A stretch of 64,000 nucleotides of DNA. It comes from Cephalotus follicularis. Taxonomy: Eukaryota > Streptophyta > Magnoliopsida > Oxalidales > Cephalotaceae. The position numbers and the translations under genes were made by a program. This document shows positions 32,928-45,480 of the stretch, piece by piece. The notes below the pieces were generated by a model, which saw only the letters and a program-made list of their open reading frames with translations, did no database searches and had not been told where the DNA came from. Positions within the stretch are counted from its first letter, which is position 1, and every line of letters begins with the position of its first letter. Location of the stretch: positions 449,778-513,777 of the forward strand of contig BDDD01000127.1 of the NCBI GenBank assembly GCA_001972305.1. The letters are read 5' to 3'.

Positions 32928-35654
32928 TGTAATAACCGCAAATTCAATCTGTGCACATTGTAAAATTGATCAATAAAATGTGCATTTACTTGAATTTAAT
33001 GTCCAATTATTATACGGTTTGTGGTTGTTAGTTTATTTGAGCAATTGGGCCTAAAATACCATAAACCAGCTCAAACAGCCGACTGTCACAGGGCAACAGT
33101 CGACTGTCTGATGTGTTGTGTGACAGTCGACTGCCTGTTAAAGACAGTCGACTGGATCGGTACAGAACAGGTGTCTGTGCATGCCTGTGAGACTGAATCA
33201 AAAGTCATTGCATGAGGGACAGGTGTTAGGCGAAGTCACCAGCTGCCAGAGCATGCAAAAAGGAATGCTTGCATGTTCTCTGTAGACCTGCAACCTGCAA
33301 ACTTAAATGGAAAGAGAAAGAGGTGAGAAAGAGGAGTGCATGTGAGAGAGAGAAGGAATGAGAGAAAACTGAGTAATGGAGCCTGGCGAATTCTAAAGCT
33401 CCTAGACCTTTAAATAAGCTGTCCATGAGCTGACTGTGTGTTAGAAAAACACTGAGAGAAGAGGAGGATTGATGGAGAATTGTTGGCAAGTGGATGCATG
33501 TTGAAGGCTTAGAGTGCAAAAGGGGGACTTGGAAGCTTTAAATTTCTCCTGGTAAGTTTCCAAATTCGAGCTCCATGCTGATGTAATAACTGTTAATGAT
33601 GTAACTAGGAGGGTTAGATGTCTCTGTTAACATGGTTAAGGTTAGCAATCTTCTAGAATTGAAATGGAATGGTAATGTAAGGGAGTAAGAAAAATGAATA
33701 TGAAGCTTAGAGAATTGTTGATAAGCCTATGATTCGACTACGGTTCTCTAAGTATGTATATATTGACTAGACATATATTCACCTTCTGTAACATGCAAGC
33801 ATGGTAGTTACTAGAAGTAGAAGTTAATAATGGAGAAAAGTTATTGATAATGGAAAGAGGGACTTAATGAACTCTTGATTAACTACTGTTGAAGTAGTAA
33901 TTGCAACTCGATAACTAGTTAACCTACGGATTAAGTGACTGAATCTCCCAAACATGCATTGCATAGATTAATTCTGTTGGATTTGGAAGGATTGGTTGGT
34001 GGAAAATGCTTGGAAACTCAAAGAGAAAGATCAATTCCAATTGATCTTGGGATAAGCAATTAAGGTAGGGGTAATGACATGTTTATGCAAGATATAATAT
34101 GCATATCATGTATGTTTATTTTCTGCTTGATTGCATGCATTGATTGGATTTGTATTACATATTGGAAATAGACAACCTGCTACTGCCTGCATTTCTGGGC
34201 AGAAGCAGTCGACTGTTCTTCATGGCAGTCGACTACTCAACCCTATCCATTCGACTGTTAAGAGAAAACAGTCGACTGCTCAACCAAAACAGTCGACTGT
34301 TCTTGAGAACAGCCGACTATCCTGGGTAAAAATGCTGATATAGGTTCTGTTTGGGCCTCAATTTTGAATGTAATTAACTTGGCCTCCATATGGATGATTA
34401 GAATAGCCAATCCTTGCCTTATATACAGTTACATTTCAAAATTAAACAACGTACGCACTTCTTGTGAGAGTTGCATATTAATGACTATGAAATGCTATTT
34501 CCTTGTGAATCCTTGATTGCTACTGTCTTGTAATGTTGTTACTGTATATGCTACCTTTATATTAGTATATACTGTTTTGGTGTTATTTAACACCACTACC
34601 ACTTATATTTCAATGATTGAACCAACTAAGTGCTATGTGCACAATTTATGATATCAACTATCATTTTCAAATGAAAGATTATTGATAAAAGAACTACTGA
34701 TTTTCCTCCTATGAGAGGTACCTACTGTTTTGTTTCCCAAACTGGAAACCACTATTGAATTGATATCGTTTCCCTCCTATGAGATGTACGATAAATGAAT
34801 TGTTAAAGGTTTCTAAGAAAACACTTTGACATTGCATATTATACATATATGTAATATTATTATTGAATTGAATTGATTGAATTGTTTGTCTATACTTAAT
34901 GTCGTTAGTCGAGTGATGGCAGAGGTCACTGACTACGGTGGGGATCCTAGGTGCCAGGAGTTGGCTAGAGTATCACCCAAACTTATCTGCATTACAGATC
35001 TTATTTGTTAAAGTAACTACTAACGTCGGTAGTAAATGTTACCTGATCTATCATCTTCGGAGTGTAGGGTGATAGATAGGTGGTGCGCAATCGGAGCTAG
35101 GAGGTCGCGACATGTGACACCCAACCATAGTATGAATTGATTGTACCCTTGTGCGGTATTCTTGCATTTGTATTGTCTATGGCCACTTGGCATGAATGCT
35201 TATATATTGGCAAACTTAAATGTTATTTTAAATATAAACTGTCATATATGTTGCATTCATATATTCCTTAGCATGCATTATCTTCCTACTTAGCCAAGTG
35301 AGGACAACGGCTAACCCCTACAATTTCAGATTAAGCAAGGGTGTTCGGAGAATGCGACTGAAGTTTGGAGAGCTTCTATTTTTGATTAAGGTTGTTATTT
35401 TATGATGTTGTACTGTATTGTAATGAACGGTTCATACCCCGTGTTACTGTTGTACTTCCTTATGAAAGGATAATTTGTTGGATTGTACCTGCACGTAGTA
35501 TGGGCTGCGTGCGGATGACTTTATGTTTTATAATCCAGATATGAATGCTTCCGCTTATGTTATTTGAATTGTTAAATGAGAATGCTGGATTATATTTATA
35601 TATCTGATATCACCATATATGTTTGTCTAATGTATTGAACAATGGGGTGTGACA
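32928..35654 (+). repeat. 3' LTR of chimeric element (different family)
   Basis: Starts TGTAATAACCGCAAATTC and ends AATGGGGTGTGACA, 2727 bp. Its ends and internal organisation resemble the solo LTRs at 37792-43112 more than its own 5' partner. CAGTCGACTG cores lie at 33099, 33126, 33147 and at 34208, 34228, 34271, 34292. No protein coding is supported. Confidence 0.8.
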
Positions 35655-35679
35655 CCAAATGTTGCAGTGAGCAGCAGCA

Positions 35680-35846
35680 GTGGCAGCAGACCCACTCTAG
35701 AGTCTCTTCCGGCGAGGATGGACTTGGTGCAAGCGGATATTGAGTACATTAGAGGGAGAGTGGACCAAATCTATGAAGGCCAAGCCACGCTCATCTAGTT
35801 GTTCCAAAACGCCTTTCCACAAAACCCTCCTCCCGAATCATCATGA
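35680..35846 (+). pseudogene. Post-RT ORF fragment of Sirevirus
   Basis: Frame reads LESLPARMDLVQADIEYIRG, then a segment ending EGQATLI, a TAG (Q in the relative), and LFQNAFPQNPPP before its stop. It matches the 71-codon frame at 47685-47900, including the PPP-rich end. Function unknown; position corresponds to the extra ORF between pol and the 3' LTR in Sireviruses. Confidence 0.6.
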
Positions 35847-36395
35847 GCGACATTGTTGCATTTCATGTTTTATTGTATTTTGAATTGAATGTTAAAAGTT
35901 GAAGGTGCAATTCGTACTTTGTTTATGAAATGTTTTTGTAATGACAATTTAAAGTTGATTATGTACTTGCCTCAATTCGTTTAATCAAAGCGTGTTTAGC
36001 TCTTCATTTCTCTCTTCATTTATGTGTTAATGCTTATATATTCTCTCCACTTTGATCTCTTTTGATATATACATTGAGTATGTATATGTTAAGGGAGAGC
36101 TTCTCAATCACATGCTTTGGTTGAGGGGGAGCTTCATTTTATCTTTTTGTTGTTTGACAAAAAGGGGGAGAAATGTTAGTGTTATGAATTTTGTGCACAT
36201 GAAATTTTCGTTGAGAAAAGTATGAAATTTTTGAAATTTTTGTGCTGTGCACGAATATTTTGTTGTGTGTTGTGCTATGAAATGTGTATTTTATGACTGA
36301 ATTGTGTATATTGAACTTTGGATGTTAAAAGTGTTTAGTTTGTAAAAAATTATGTAAATTTTGTATGTTTTGTCAATCATCAAAAAGGGGGAGAT

Positions 36396-37639
36396 TGTTG
36401 GCCTTTGTCACCCCATTAATTGCCTTAACATGTGTTATTTCGATGATTAACAAACATGTAATACCTATATGCATAATTCTCTGAACTGTCAATTCATATA
36501 CACACTTGATTTAATGCCCAAAGTTGTGCAATGCTTATTTCTATAGATACAGGCAAAAATAGCCGACTGCCCAGGTTGGACAGCCGACTGTTTGGGTTGA
36601 GTAGCCAACTGTTTGGATTAAACAGTCGGTTGGTTCTTAAAGGAATCCTAGCAAGTGCAAGTACACTCCACACCAGCTGACTGTCAGGACCAAACAACCG
36701 ACTGTCAAGGAGGTCCAACCGACTGTCTAGTGGTGTCAAAATGGCAGTAGGTTTTTCAACTCCATACCACCTCAACCAACCGATTGAAACAGGACACCAG
36801 CCGACTGTCAAGGCTCACCTTCTGACTGTCAACATCTCCAGCCGACTGTCAATGAAATGTGCAAAAATGGCAGTAGCTTTTTTGATGTCCAATCCACCTC
36901 AACCAGCTGACTGAAATAGAGCATCAGTCGACTGTCCAGGAGAAACAGCCGACTGTCTAGAGGAAGCAGCTGACTGCCTTCACCAATGGCTACATTTAAA
37001 ATACGTGCCATCAACTTCAGCTGACTGCCCAGGAAGTCCAGCCGACTAGATTATGCCAGACATTCAAAAATAGATACGTTGGAGCACATGTTTATAAGCC
37101 AAAGTGGAGCATTTTCCAAAGAACTTCAAGCATTCAAGTTGAAATATCATTCAAGGCAACTCAAGCTACATTCTAAACACTCTACACACCAAAAGATATT
37201 ATATTGAAGCAATTTCACATATTACAAAGCCTTCACTTTTTACATTCTCTATCACTAGAAGCTTTGTTCAATCTGAGCTTAATTGTAAACAAATTCGTTG
37301 TGAATTTGTAAACCTTCAAACACTATACACATCTTGTAAACAAGAGAGGTTGTCTCTTGTATAGCTCGGAAGGAGTAATCTTGTATTCGCTTGGTTAGAG
37401 CAAAAGTCGTTGAAGCTCGTTTGGAGTTTCAAGCCCGGATTGGGGCATACTAGTGAAATAATCAAGGGGAGGCCTTGGGGAGTGGACGTAGGCGGTTTGC
37501 TGAACCACTATATATTTTTTTGCAACTCTCTCGACCCTACACTTTTTAATTTCTGCATTTGAGTGATTGTGCTTAAATTGTTTCTAGGATATTTGCTAGT
37601 TTAGTTTTATTAGTCTATTCACCCCCCCTCTAGACTTCC
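36396..37639 (+). repeat. Sirevirus 3' LTR, end truncated
   Basis: Starts TGTTGGCCTTTGTCACCCC directly after a polypurine tract and matches the reverse complement of 45857-47051. The last four or so bases (ACA end) are missing at the junction with a copia RT fragment. Its palindrome array (36555-37055) is mostly CAGCCGACTG rather than CAGTCGACTG. A TATA-like TTTATAAGCC lies at 37091-37100. Confidence 0.85.
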
Positions 37640-37791
37640 TATAGTCTTTCTATGGCCTTAAGCAAGCATCCCATTGCTGGAACATCCGTTTTGATGAGAC
37701 CGTTAAGACTTTCAATTTCATCAAAAACGTGGATGAGCCTTGTGTCTACCGGAAACAGGATGGCTCAAACATCACTTTCTTGGTACTATAC
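37640..37791 (+). pseudogene. Copia reverse transcriptase fragment, left part
   Basis: From 37645 reads SFYGLKQASHCWNIRFDETV, then a segment with EPCVYRKQDG and ending FLVLY, the copia RT region just before the YVDD box. Truncated upstream by the Sirevirus LTR end and interrupted at 37792 by a solo LTR; continues at 43118. Confidence 0.85.
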
Positions 37792-40700
37792 TGTCACACC
37801 TCGCCTTCGATAAACGCACATAAAGTGGTTAAGTCAATTAAAATTAAGATTCAGCTCATGCAAAAACCATAAAAATTAAACTTTTCAAACAGATATCAAT
37901 TGCGGGAGCATTAAACTCATAAGCTGAAAACACGTAACGTGCATCCCATACTACACGCTACTCAAAACAAGTCAGTCGTTGTTAAAAGCCCACAAAACGG
38001 AGTGTGATCTATAATACATTATCCAGTAACATCAAAAGACTAGTAATTGAAAAATACAGTACACAACACTCAGAGGGAACATAACCCCGGGTAAAATATT
38101 ATTAAAAACTTGTACTTCATCCATGATGATTCCCAACCTGGTCCACTGCATCAAACCGCAAAGTAGGGGGTTAGCCTTTGTCCTCACTTGACTAAGTTAT
38201 AAGAGTAAGTTGGGACCAATATTACGTACATGTCATGCGATGTATGCATAGATGATGCAGTGCAGTAGAAATGCCAATTTATATATATATATATATACGA
38301 AATTATATATAATTTAACAGTACGGTAAAATATCAGTAGGGACATATATGAAAAATATATGTATGCAACAACAGTACAGTGGTAGCCCGGCCAGGGCTAC
38401 ATCAAACAGGCACAGTAGTGTCAGAACAGGACCAGTAAACAGTACAGTATGTCCACAAAGGGACCAACAACAGTCAGTCAGTATGTACAACGCCACCAAC
38501 TCCTAGCCCGACGTTGCACTCCCACTTTAGTTCTGTCTCTAGGCAACCAAGCGAGTCAACAGTACGTACAGTGAGTTACCCAGCCAACTCCTGGCCCCTA
38601 GGTTAACCCTACCACTAGTCATCGCTGGCACTCCCCACCACGCAACTAGTAAGGCTCAAACGTAAACACAGTAAATTCACAGAGCAACACAGTGAATCAT
38701 TACAGTAAACAGTGCAATAGACAGTACGGTGGTGATCGTTGGATCAATAATAGACAGTTCATTTCAAAATGTTTTCAAAAGTCATAAACATTTGAAATAT
38801 GTATTTTCAGTAATGGAAAATACTTTTAAATAGTTCAGTAGGTGGAAATCGCTTTTCCAGTTGTTCGAAAATATGTTATTATCAAATATATATCTTCGTA
38901 CTCAAAATAGTCATTTTCAGTTTCACATATGCATTTCTAATTAACATAGTAATCTAGAAATCATAAACAGTTTATAATCAGTCATTAAACATCTAATAAA
39001 TAGTACATATGCAATGTATACAGATGCCCTAATGTGTCACGCCCCAGTTTCAGGTAGTCACACAGAAAGCTGGTAAAGGCAATTAACATTAGATTCAGCT
39101 TATATAAAACCATAAACTTAAACAAACAAAAAAACATCAGTTGCGGAAGCATAAAAACTCATAAGCTCAAAGCACGTAACGTTCATCCCATACTGCACGC
39201 TACTCAATACAAGTCTGTCATTGTTAAAAGCCCACAAAATGGAGCGTGATCCATAATACATTATCCAACAACATCAGAAAGTCTAGTAAGCTGGAAAATA
39301 CAGTACACAACACTCAAAGGGGCATAACCCTGAGTAAAACATTAAACAAAAGAAGCTTGTACTTCACCCATGCTGATTTCCAAGCCAGTCCACAGCATCA
39401 ATCTGTAAAGTAGGGAGTTAGCCTTTTTCCTCACTCGACTAAGTCATAAAAGTAGTTCGAGACCAAAATTACATGCATGTCATGTGATGTATGCACAGAT
39501 GATGCAGTACAGTAAAATACCGGTTTATATATATATGAAAATATATATGTTTAACAATACGGTAAAATATCAGTAAGGACATATATATGAAAATATATGT
39601 ATGCAATAACAGTACAGTAGTAACCCGGCCAAGGCTACATCAACAGGCACAGTAATGTCCGAACAGGACCAGTAAACAGTACAGTAAGTCCACAAAGGGA
39701 CCACAACAGGCAGGCAGTATGTGTAACACCGCCAACTCCTGCCCCACGTTACACTCCCACTTTGGTCCCTTCTCCAGGCAACCAAGCGAGGCAATAGTAC
39801 AGTACAGCGAGTCACCCAGCCAACTCCTGGCTCCTAGGTCAACCCTGCCACTAGCCAACGCTGGCAGCCTCTGCCATGCAACTAGTGACTCAAGCACAAA
39901 CACAGTAAATTCACGGAGCAAACAGTGAATAGTGCAGTGAACAGTACAGTGGTGATCTTTAGATCGACAACAGGCAGTTTATTTCAAAATGTTCAAGAGT
40001 CATAAACATTTGAAATATGTATTTTAAGTAGTGAAAAATACTTTTAAACAATTCAATAGGGTGGAAATCACTTTCCTAGTTATTCGAAAACGTATTATTA
40101 TCAAATATTTATTTTGTATTCTAAATAGTCATTTTCGATTTCACATACGCATTCCCAAATCAACATTGTAATCTTGAAATCATAAACAGTTATAATCAGT
40201 CAATAAACATGCAGTAAACAGTACATATGCAATGCATACAAATGCTCTAATGCATCCTAAATGAAGTCGGGATCGTCGTGCATCGTTTTATACAAGGGAA
40301 AACCAAACAGCAGCTCGGCAGTCGGCTGGATCCTTCACCAGTCGACTGTTCTGGGTAATCAGTGCATGAGTAGTCGGCTGGTTCCTTCTACCAGTCGACT
40401 TGTTCATCAGGAAGTTGGTTGTTATCCTTCAACAGTCGACTGTTTCGATCGAGTAGTCTGCTGTCTTCCTTCGACCATCGACTGTTCCGGGAAACCAGTT
40501 ACATACAATCTGAAATACATCACTTAAACAGATCATTGGAAGCATCCAAAAATATTCTCAAAGAAAAATATCATCATTCAGTCCTCCACAGTCTCATAAA
40601 ACGCAACAGTAGCATGTATCTTATCCAGCAATTTGATACTAAGATAAAACTCAACATGCATGTACATGAATTCAAAGATTCTCAACAGTAAGCATAGTAA

Positions 40701-43112
40701 GCGTAAAACCAGTAGTAATCATGGTACAACAACTGAAACTCACAGTTCACACGACCATGAATTCAATCATAGGACATCCAGTAACCATGAGCTCAAAAAT
40801 ACAAACATAACTTCCCCGACCTTTTGATTCCATGTAAGGAATCTGTAAGTCCACCTCTTTGTGTTCCAACAGTGACGCTTTGAGCTCCCCAAAAGCTCCA
40901 ACTCTAGTCCAGTAGCTCGAATTTGTCTTCTCCAAGCTCTCCTTCTTCGTTCTAAGGTTGGACAATCTCTCTCTTCATCCTTTTTCCTCTCAAATTCTTA
41001 CTGTGTTTTCCTTTTGTTCAAATTCTGGGTGAGAGAGGCGAAGGGGGAGAGTGTTTTTATGCCATTTCTTTCTCTCAGCTCGTTGCATGGCACTAAATGC
41101 CTTTATCTCCCCTCCATCACTTGCATGCACACACACATATCACTCCACTCTTCCCATCAGCCTTTGCAGGTTCCAGCAGTAGGGTGCATGCCCTACATGT
41201 TTTATCTGGCATCAGATGTCTCCTGAAAGATGCTCTTGTAAGTTTCTGCATGTGATCTCATCACATGCAACAAAATAGAGCACAAACCAGTCGGCTATCC
41301 ACACCCAACTGCCAACAGCCGGCTGTTCGCCTGGAAGTTCATTGCCATGTGGCTCAACAGTTGGCCAGTCGACTGGTTCATCCCACTAGTCGACTGTTCC
41401 AATAGATAGACAACCAGTCGGCTGGTCTACCATACCAGTCGACTGCTCTTAGTGTACCTACTAAGTAATCCCACTTCTAAGTACTTTGATTGATTTAGAA
41501 ACAACATAACAACCGGGAAATCCATCTTTTCATTAATTAACAACAAGATCACATTTGAAAATCAAAATTACAATATGCGAAACTCCCGGGCATTACATCA
41601 TGCATCCTAATTGGAGTCGAGATCATTGCGCATCATTTTAAGCACGAGAGAACCAAACAGTAGCTTGGCAGTCGGCTAGATTTTTCACCAACCGGCTGTT
41701 CTGAGTAATCAGTACATGAGTAGTCTGCTGGTTCCTCCTACCAATCACTGTTCATCGGGCAGTCGGCTGTTATCCTTCAACAGTTGACTGTATCGGTACA
41801 GTAGCTTAAGAAATCGTTCATATAACACTTCCTGCCATTTTTTGTACAGGATATCGCAAGCACAATTGACTGTCTTCCTTTAACAATTGGCTGTTTCAGT
41901 TGACCAGTCGGCTGTCTTCCTTCGACAGTCGACTGTTCTGCGAAACTAGTTACATGCAATTCAATATATATCGCTCAAACGGATCATTGCAAGCATCCAT
42001 ATATTCTCAAGACAGAATATCATCAATCAGTCCTCGAAAGGTTCATGGAACACAACAGTAAACATGCATTTTATCTAGAAATTCAATACTAAGATAATAC
42101 TCAACATGCATGTACATGAACTCAAATGATTCTCAATCAGTAAGCATGGCATGCAAAAAACCAGTAGTAACTATGGCATAACAATTGAAAATCATAGCTC
42201 ATACAAGCAGGCAACCAATCGCAGGGCATTCAGTAATCTTGAGCTCAAAATACAAACATGACTTCCCCTACCTTTTGATTCCAAGTTAGGAATCTGTAAG
42301 TCCACCCCTTTTAGTATGAACCACAGCTCCTCCAAGTTTCCCAGGTCCGATTTGCAAGCCCAGGTTCAAGCTCCAAGCCCCAGTTTCTATCAGTTCAACA
42401 TAGGAGGTAAGGTTCTCCCTTTTCTCTCTCAAAATCTCTCTTATTTTCTCCTCACAATAGTGTTTTCCTTCCTTCGAGGATCACAGGTCCTTTCTGGCTT
42501 AGTGGCTCAGCAGATGAGCAGAAACGAGAAGCTTTAAACAGGTGAAAAAATCTCCCTCCTTCATCAACCCGAAATGCTTGCCCATGTGCCATTTTCTTCC
42601 CACTTTGGCAACTTCTATGTACAACTTGTTAAGAAGTGTCACAGATTCAGTCTGAAAAGCAAGCAGGCTTTGTATTTGCTCCCTGCATGGGCCGCATGAT
42701 GCCTAGGTGTCATCCCATTTCTTCCCCATCAGTTGCTCCATGTGATCACTTCACATGTTTGCTGACAGAGTGTTGTCCAGTCAGTTGTTCTTACTGGATA
42801 GTCGGCTGGCAACTCGAGGCCATCCAGTCAACTATTTCCACAAATAGTCGGCTGCCCCCATACCACTAACCAGTCGGCTGTCCCTTCAAACCAGTCGGGT
42901 GATTGGGCATATTTGCTCTGAAATTCAACCCATCAAACCTCGCATTATTTCATGTGACATACCTCCATGTTCCTGAACATTACATGACTTAAAATAACAT
43001 TATGTAAAAACGAAAATGTCATCCATGTCGGGAAATCAGTCATTTTATTAATTTCACAATAAAAGTACAATACATCATGAAATTAAAACATATGAAAATC
43101 CCGGGCGTTACA
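37792..43112 (-). repeat. Outer solo LTR, gypsy type, split by an inner one
   Basis: Plus strand begins TGTCACACCTCGCC and ends CCCGGGCGTTACA; both sides are flanked by TATAC (37787-37791 and 43113-43117), a perfect 5-bp target-site duplication. No internal genes. The LTR itself is 37792-39034 plus 41603-43112, about 2.75 kb; the middle is another LTR of the same family. Orientation minus is inferred from TGTAACGCCC...GTGTGACA. CAGTCGACTG/CAGTCGGCTG motifs occur at 41660-41945 and 42780-42900. Confidence 0.88.
39035..41597 (-). repeat. Inner solo LTR of the same family
   Basis: Plus strand begins TGTCACGCCCCAG and ends CCCGGGCATTACA, 2563 bp. Flanked by TAATG (39030-39034) and TCATG (41598-41602), a 5-bp duplication with one substitution. 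Its first half matches 37792-39034 and its second half matches 41603-43112, in order. CAGTCGACTG/CAGTCGGCTG arrays lie at 40315-40495 and 41290-41445. Confidence 0.88.
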
Positions 43113-43117
43113 TATAC

Positions 43118-43744
43118 TAGGATGACATACTAATCATAGGGAATGATGTGGGTATGTTGCAGTCTATTAAAGTATGGTTGTCCAAGAACTTCTCCATGAA
43201 GGATTTGGGAGAGGCTTCCTATATATTGGGTATAAGGATCTATAGAGACAGATCTAATAGATTGTTGGGACTTTCACAAGGCCGGTACATCAGCAAGGTG
43301 CTGAAACGGTATGGCCTTCAGAATTCCAAGCGTGGCCTCCTTCTGATTGGCTAGGGAATTCACCTTTCCAAGAGGATGTCTCCACACAAAAAAAGAGGAG
43401 AGGGTTCGCAAGAGTAGGCAGTCATATGCTTCGGCTGTTGGCTCTATCATGTACATCATGTTGTGTACTAGACCTTATGTCACCTATGCCTTGTGTATGG
43501 CTAGTCGATTTCAGTCTGATCCTGGTGAGAAATGCTGGGAAGTAGTCAAGGGGGTTCTCAAATACCTGAGAAGGACTCAGGATACCTTTTTGGTCTATGG
43601 AGGAGATAGTGAGTTGAGTTTAGAGCGCTTTACAAACTCTAGTTTCAACAGTGATCCGGATGATCACAAATCTATATCAGGATATGTTTTCGTCCAGAAT
43701 GGAGGTGCTATCAGCTGGAGGAGTTTGAAGCAGGAAACTACTAC
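43118..43744 (+). pseudogene. Copia reverse transcriptase/RNase H fragment, right part
   Basis: Continues the fragment at 37640. The active-site box reads Y-*-D-D (TAG in place of the usual Val), followed by DDILIIGNDVGMLQSIK, FSMKDLGEASYILGI, LGLSQGRYISKVLKRYG, a frameshift near 43360, then YASAVGSIMYIMLCTRPYV, GVLKYLRRTQDTFLVYGGD, and the RNase H start FTNSSFNSDPDDHKSISGYV..AISWRSLKQET. Cut at 43745 by a gypsy LTR. Matches the classical copia RT (Tork/Ivana-like); could belong with the gag at 24240, but that is not provable here. Confidence 0.88.
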
Positions 43745-45480
43745 TGTAATGACCGAATTTTTTGTTGAGTTATTGTTTATGGAATATCATTTGTTTGGTA
43801 TGTTGTTTTGTATTTTGTGTTGTTAAGCGTCGACTGACTAGTAGAACGCATCGACAGTCTAGCTTAAAGCGTCGACAGTTTAGCTTAGGCATCGACGGAT
43901 ACCTCAAGGCATCGACGAAGTTCGTAAAGCGCCAACTCAAGCACTCTTAAAGTGTCAACGGCTCAAAGTAAAGCGGCAGCGCTTTGTAGTATATCGATGA
44001 TGCTTATGTTTCAACCAACGACACTTTGAAGCAGAAACATTTTTTTCTTTGTATAAAACCATCAACCGACGACGCTTCACGTGAACCGGCAACGGTTTGT
44101 CTATATAGAATAGTCCAGAAATTACGTTTTTCCTTTTGTCACCAAGCTTGGGATGTTTTAATAGTTCAGGGCAGGTTTCAAGCTGGAGGAATTATGACCT
44201 TTGAAGTATGGTTAAGTGTCAACAAGTTAAGGGATAGAATGCTAGGTGTCAACAATTCAAGGAGATAAAGTCCTACGAGTCACCAAATTAGAAGGGTGAG
44301 ATGCTAGGTGTCATAAGTCTTGATGACTCATATAAGGAGAGTTATACCACCTGATATATCTTCAAAAATTACCTAAGATTAGTTAGTTTTGCTGAGTTTG
44401 GTTTAGTAAGAGAAAAGGAGAATAATTCTAAGTAAGGAATCCCACTCTTTCATTCTAAAGTGTTAAATGTATTCCTCTGTTTACTTCTATTATTATGCAG
44501 TAGCTTGTTTTATTCATATCTCTCTAGTTTTTTGATGAAATTTCCATTGGTTGACTATTGTAAAAACCTAAAGATGTCCTCTATAACTTTTATGTTTTAT
44601 GTATTTCAAAATTTTGTTGATTTCTAGATGTAAAATTCTGTTTGAAACTACTGCTCGTTTTATTCTTATATGCAGTACCTACAACTTTGAAAATTTACGG
44701 CAGTTTCGTTCCTCATCCAAAAATTATGAACTTTATCATTTCGAAATCTTTAAGATGTCTTCTATAACTTTACTGTTTTATGTTTTCTCTGAAAATGAAT
44801 ATTTCTACATGAAATATCAACTTTCAAATCACTGTGCGATTCTGTCTAGTTTGATGTTTTGAATTGTTTATTCAAAGTGTTGAGAAATGGTTACTGAATC
44901 ATTGTTGAACTAAGATGAACAACTCATGGATAGTGATATTCATAGAGGATGATTTGAAAGAGCCTAGAGTGCTCTCAGACATGCATGTGATGTAAGGATA
45001 GTAATCGGGGAGTGCACATGTCCCCGGTGAAGCAAATGGTTCAGTTCGATTTCTTAAGGCCACTCAGTGATTTGAAATGTTCTGATTTTATGACAAATCA
45101 TCTAAAAATGGAATTTGATTATGTATTCATTATGATAATTCTAACTGAGCTATTTGAGCTCATTCCTGTCATTGTTTTGTTTTGTTTTGTTCTAAAAAAT
45201 TTCCAGCAAATAGTTGAACATGTGATGCCAAGCTTTAGAAGAAATTTGTAAAAAAAAAAAAAAGGAGTATTTATGCTATGTTTAAACTGTTTTTATGATG
45301 TAACAAGATAATATTTCTGATGTGTAATGCTACTATGAGAAGTTATGTATAGAATCTAAACACTAAGATGGACGGTTGTCATATATGCTAGCTATGATAA
45401 TTGTATGATATTTTGGGAACTTAGTGTTTAGAATTGTGAGATTTTCTGAGGCTATAAGAAATCAATGAGAGGTGTTATAA
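43745..45480 (+). repeat. Gypsy-type LTR fragment
   Basis: Starts TGTAATGACCGAATTTTTTG inside the copia RNase H. Contains a cluster of CGTCGAC/CATCGACG motifs at 43828-44110 and a TATA-like CATATAAGG near 44330. No clear LTR end is found; the right boundary is set where R3-like sequence begins. Small frames inside (for example 44599-44862) are not recognisable. Confidence 0.6.
43828..44110. repeat. GTCGACG-type motif cluster in gypsy LTR
   Basis: Repeated units 'aagcgtcgac(a/t)g', 'gcatcgacgga', 'aggcatcgacgaag' and decayed forms 'gcgccaac', 'gtgtcaacg', spaced about 20-25 bp apart, upstream of the TATA-like box. Same organisation as in 21865-22190. Confidence 0.75.

Larger units (their letters stand above)
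26236..35654 (+). mobile_element. Chimeric Tekay-like chromovirus, plus strand
   Basis: 5' LTR 26236-28961, primer site 28967-28978, gag 29132-30240, protease 30107-30937, RT/RNase H 30938-31900, integrase plus chromodomain 31898-32881, polypurine tract 32914-32927, 3' LTR 32928-35654. The two LTRs are about the same length (2726 and 2727 bp) but of different sequence: 5' TGCAATACCCTGCTTG...GGGGTGTTACA, 3' TGTAATAACCGCAAATTC...GGGGTGTGACA. A deletion joins RNase H to the integrase core. The element therefore looks like a join of two related elements. Flanks do not share a target-site duplication. Confidence 0.8.
35655..37639 (+). mobile_element. 3' end of a Sirevirus-type copia element
   Basis: Contains a fragment of the post-RT reading frame (35680-35846), four purine-rich tracts (36091-36100, 36121-36132, 36159-36171, 36382-36394) and a 3' LTR (36396-37639). 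Homologous, in opposite orientation, to 45857-47900. Several polypurine tracts upstream of the 3' LTR are a known Sirevirus trait. The left side was lost where the chromovirus LTR ends. Confidence 0.8.

Noticed and set aside
45240-45262. Poly(A) run as retroposon tail
   Set aside because: The A-run of about 14 is within a gypsy LTR fragment, with no LINE/SINE sequence before it or target duplication.
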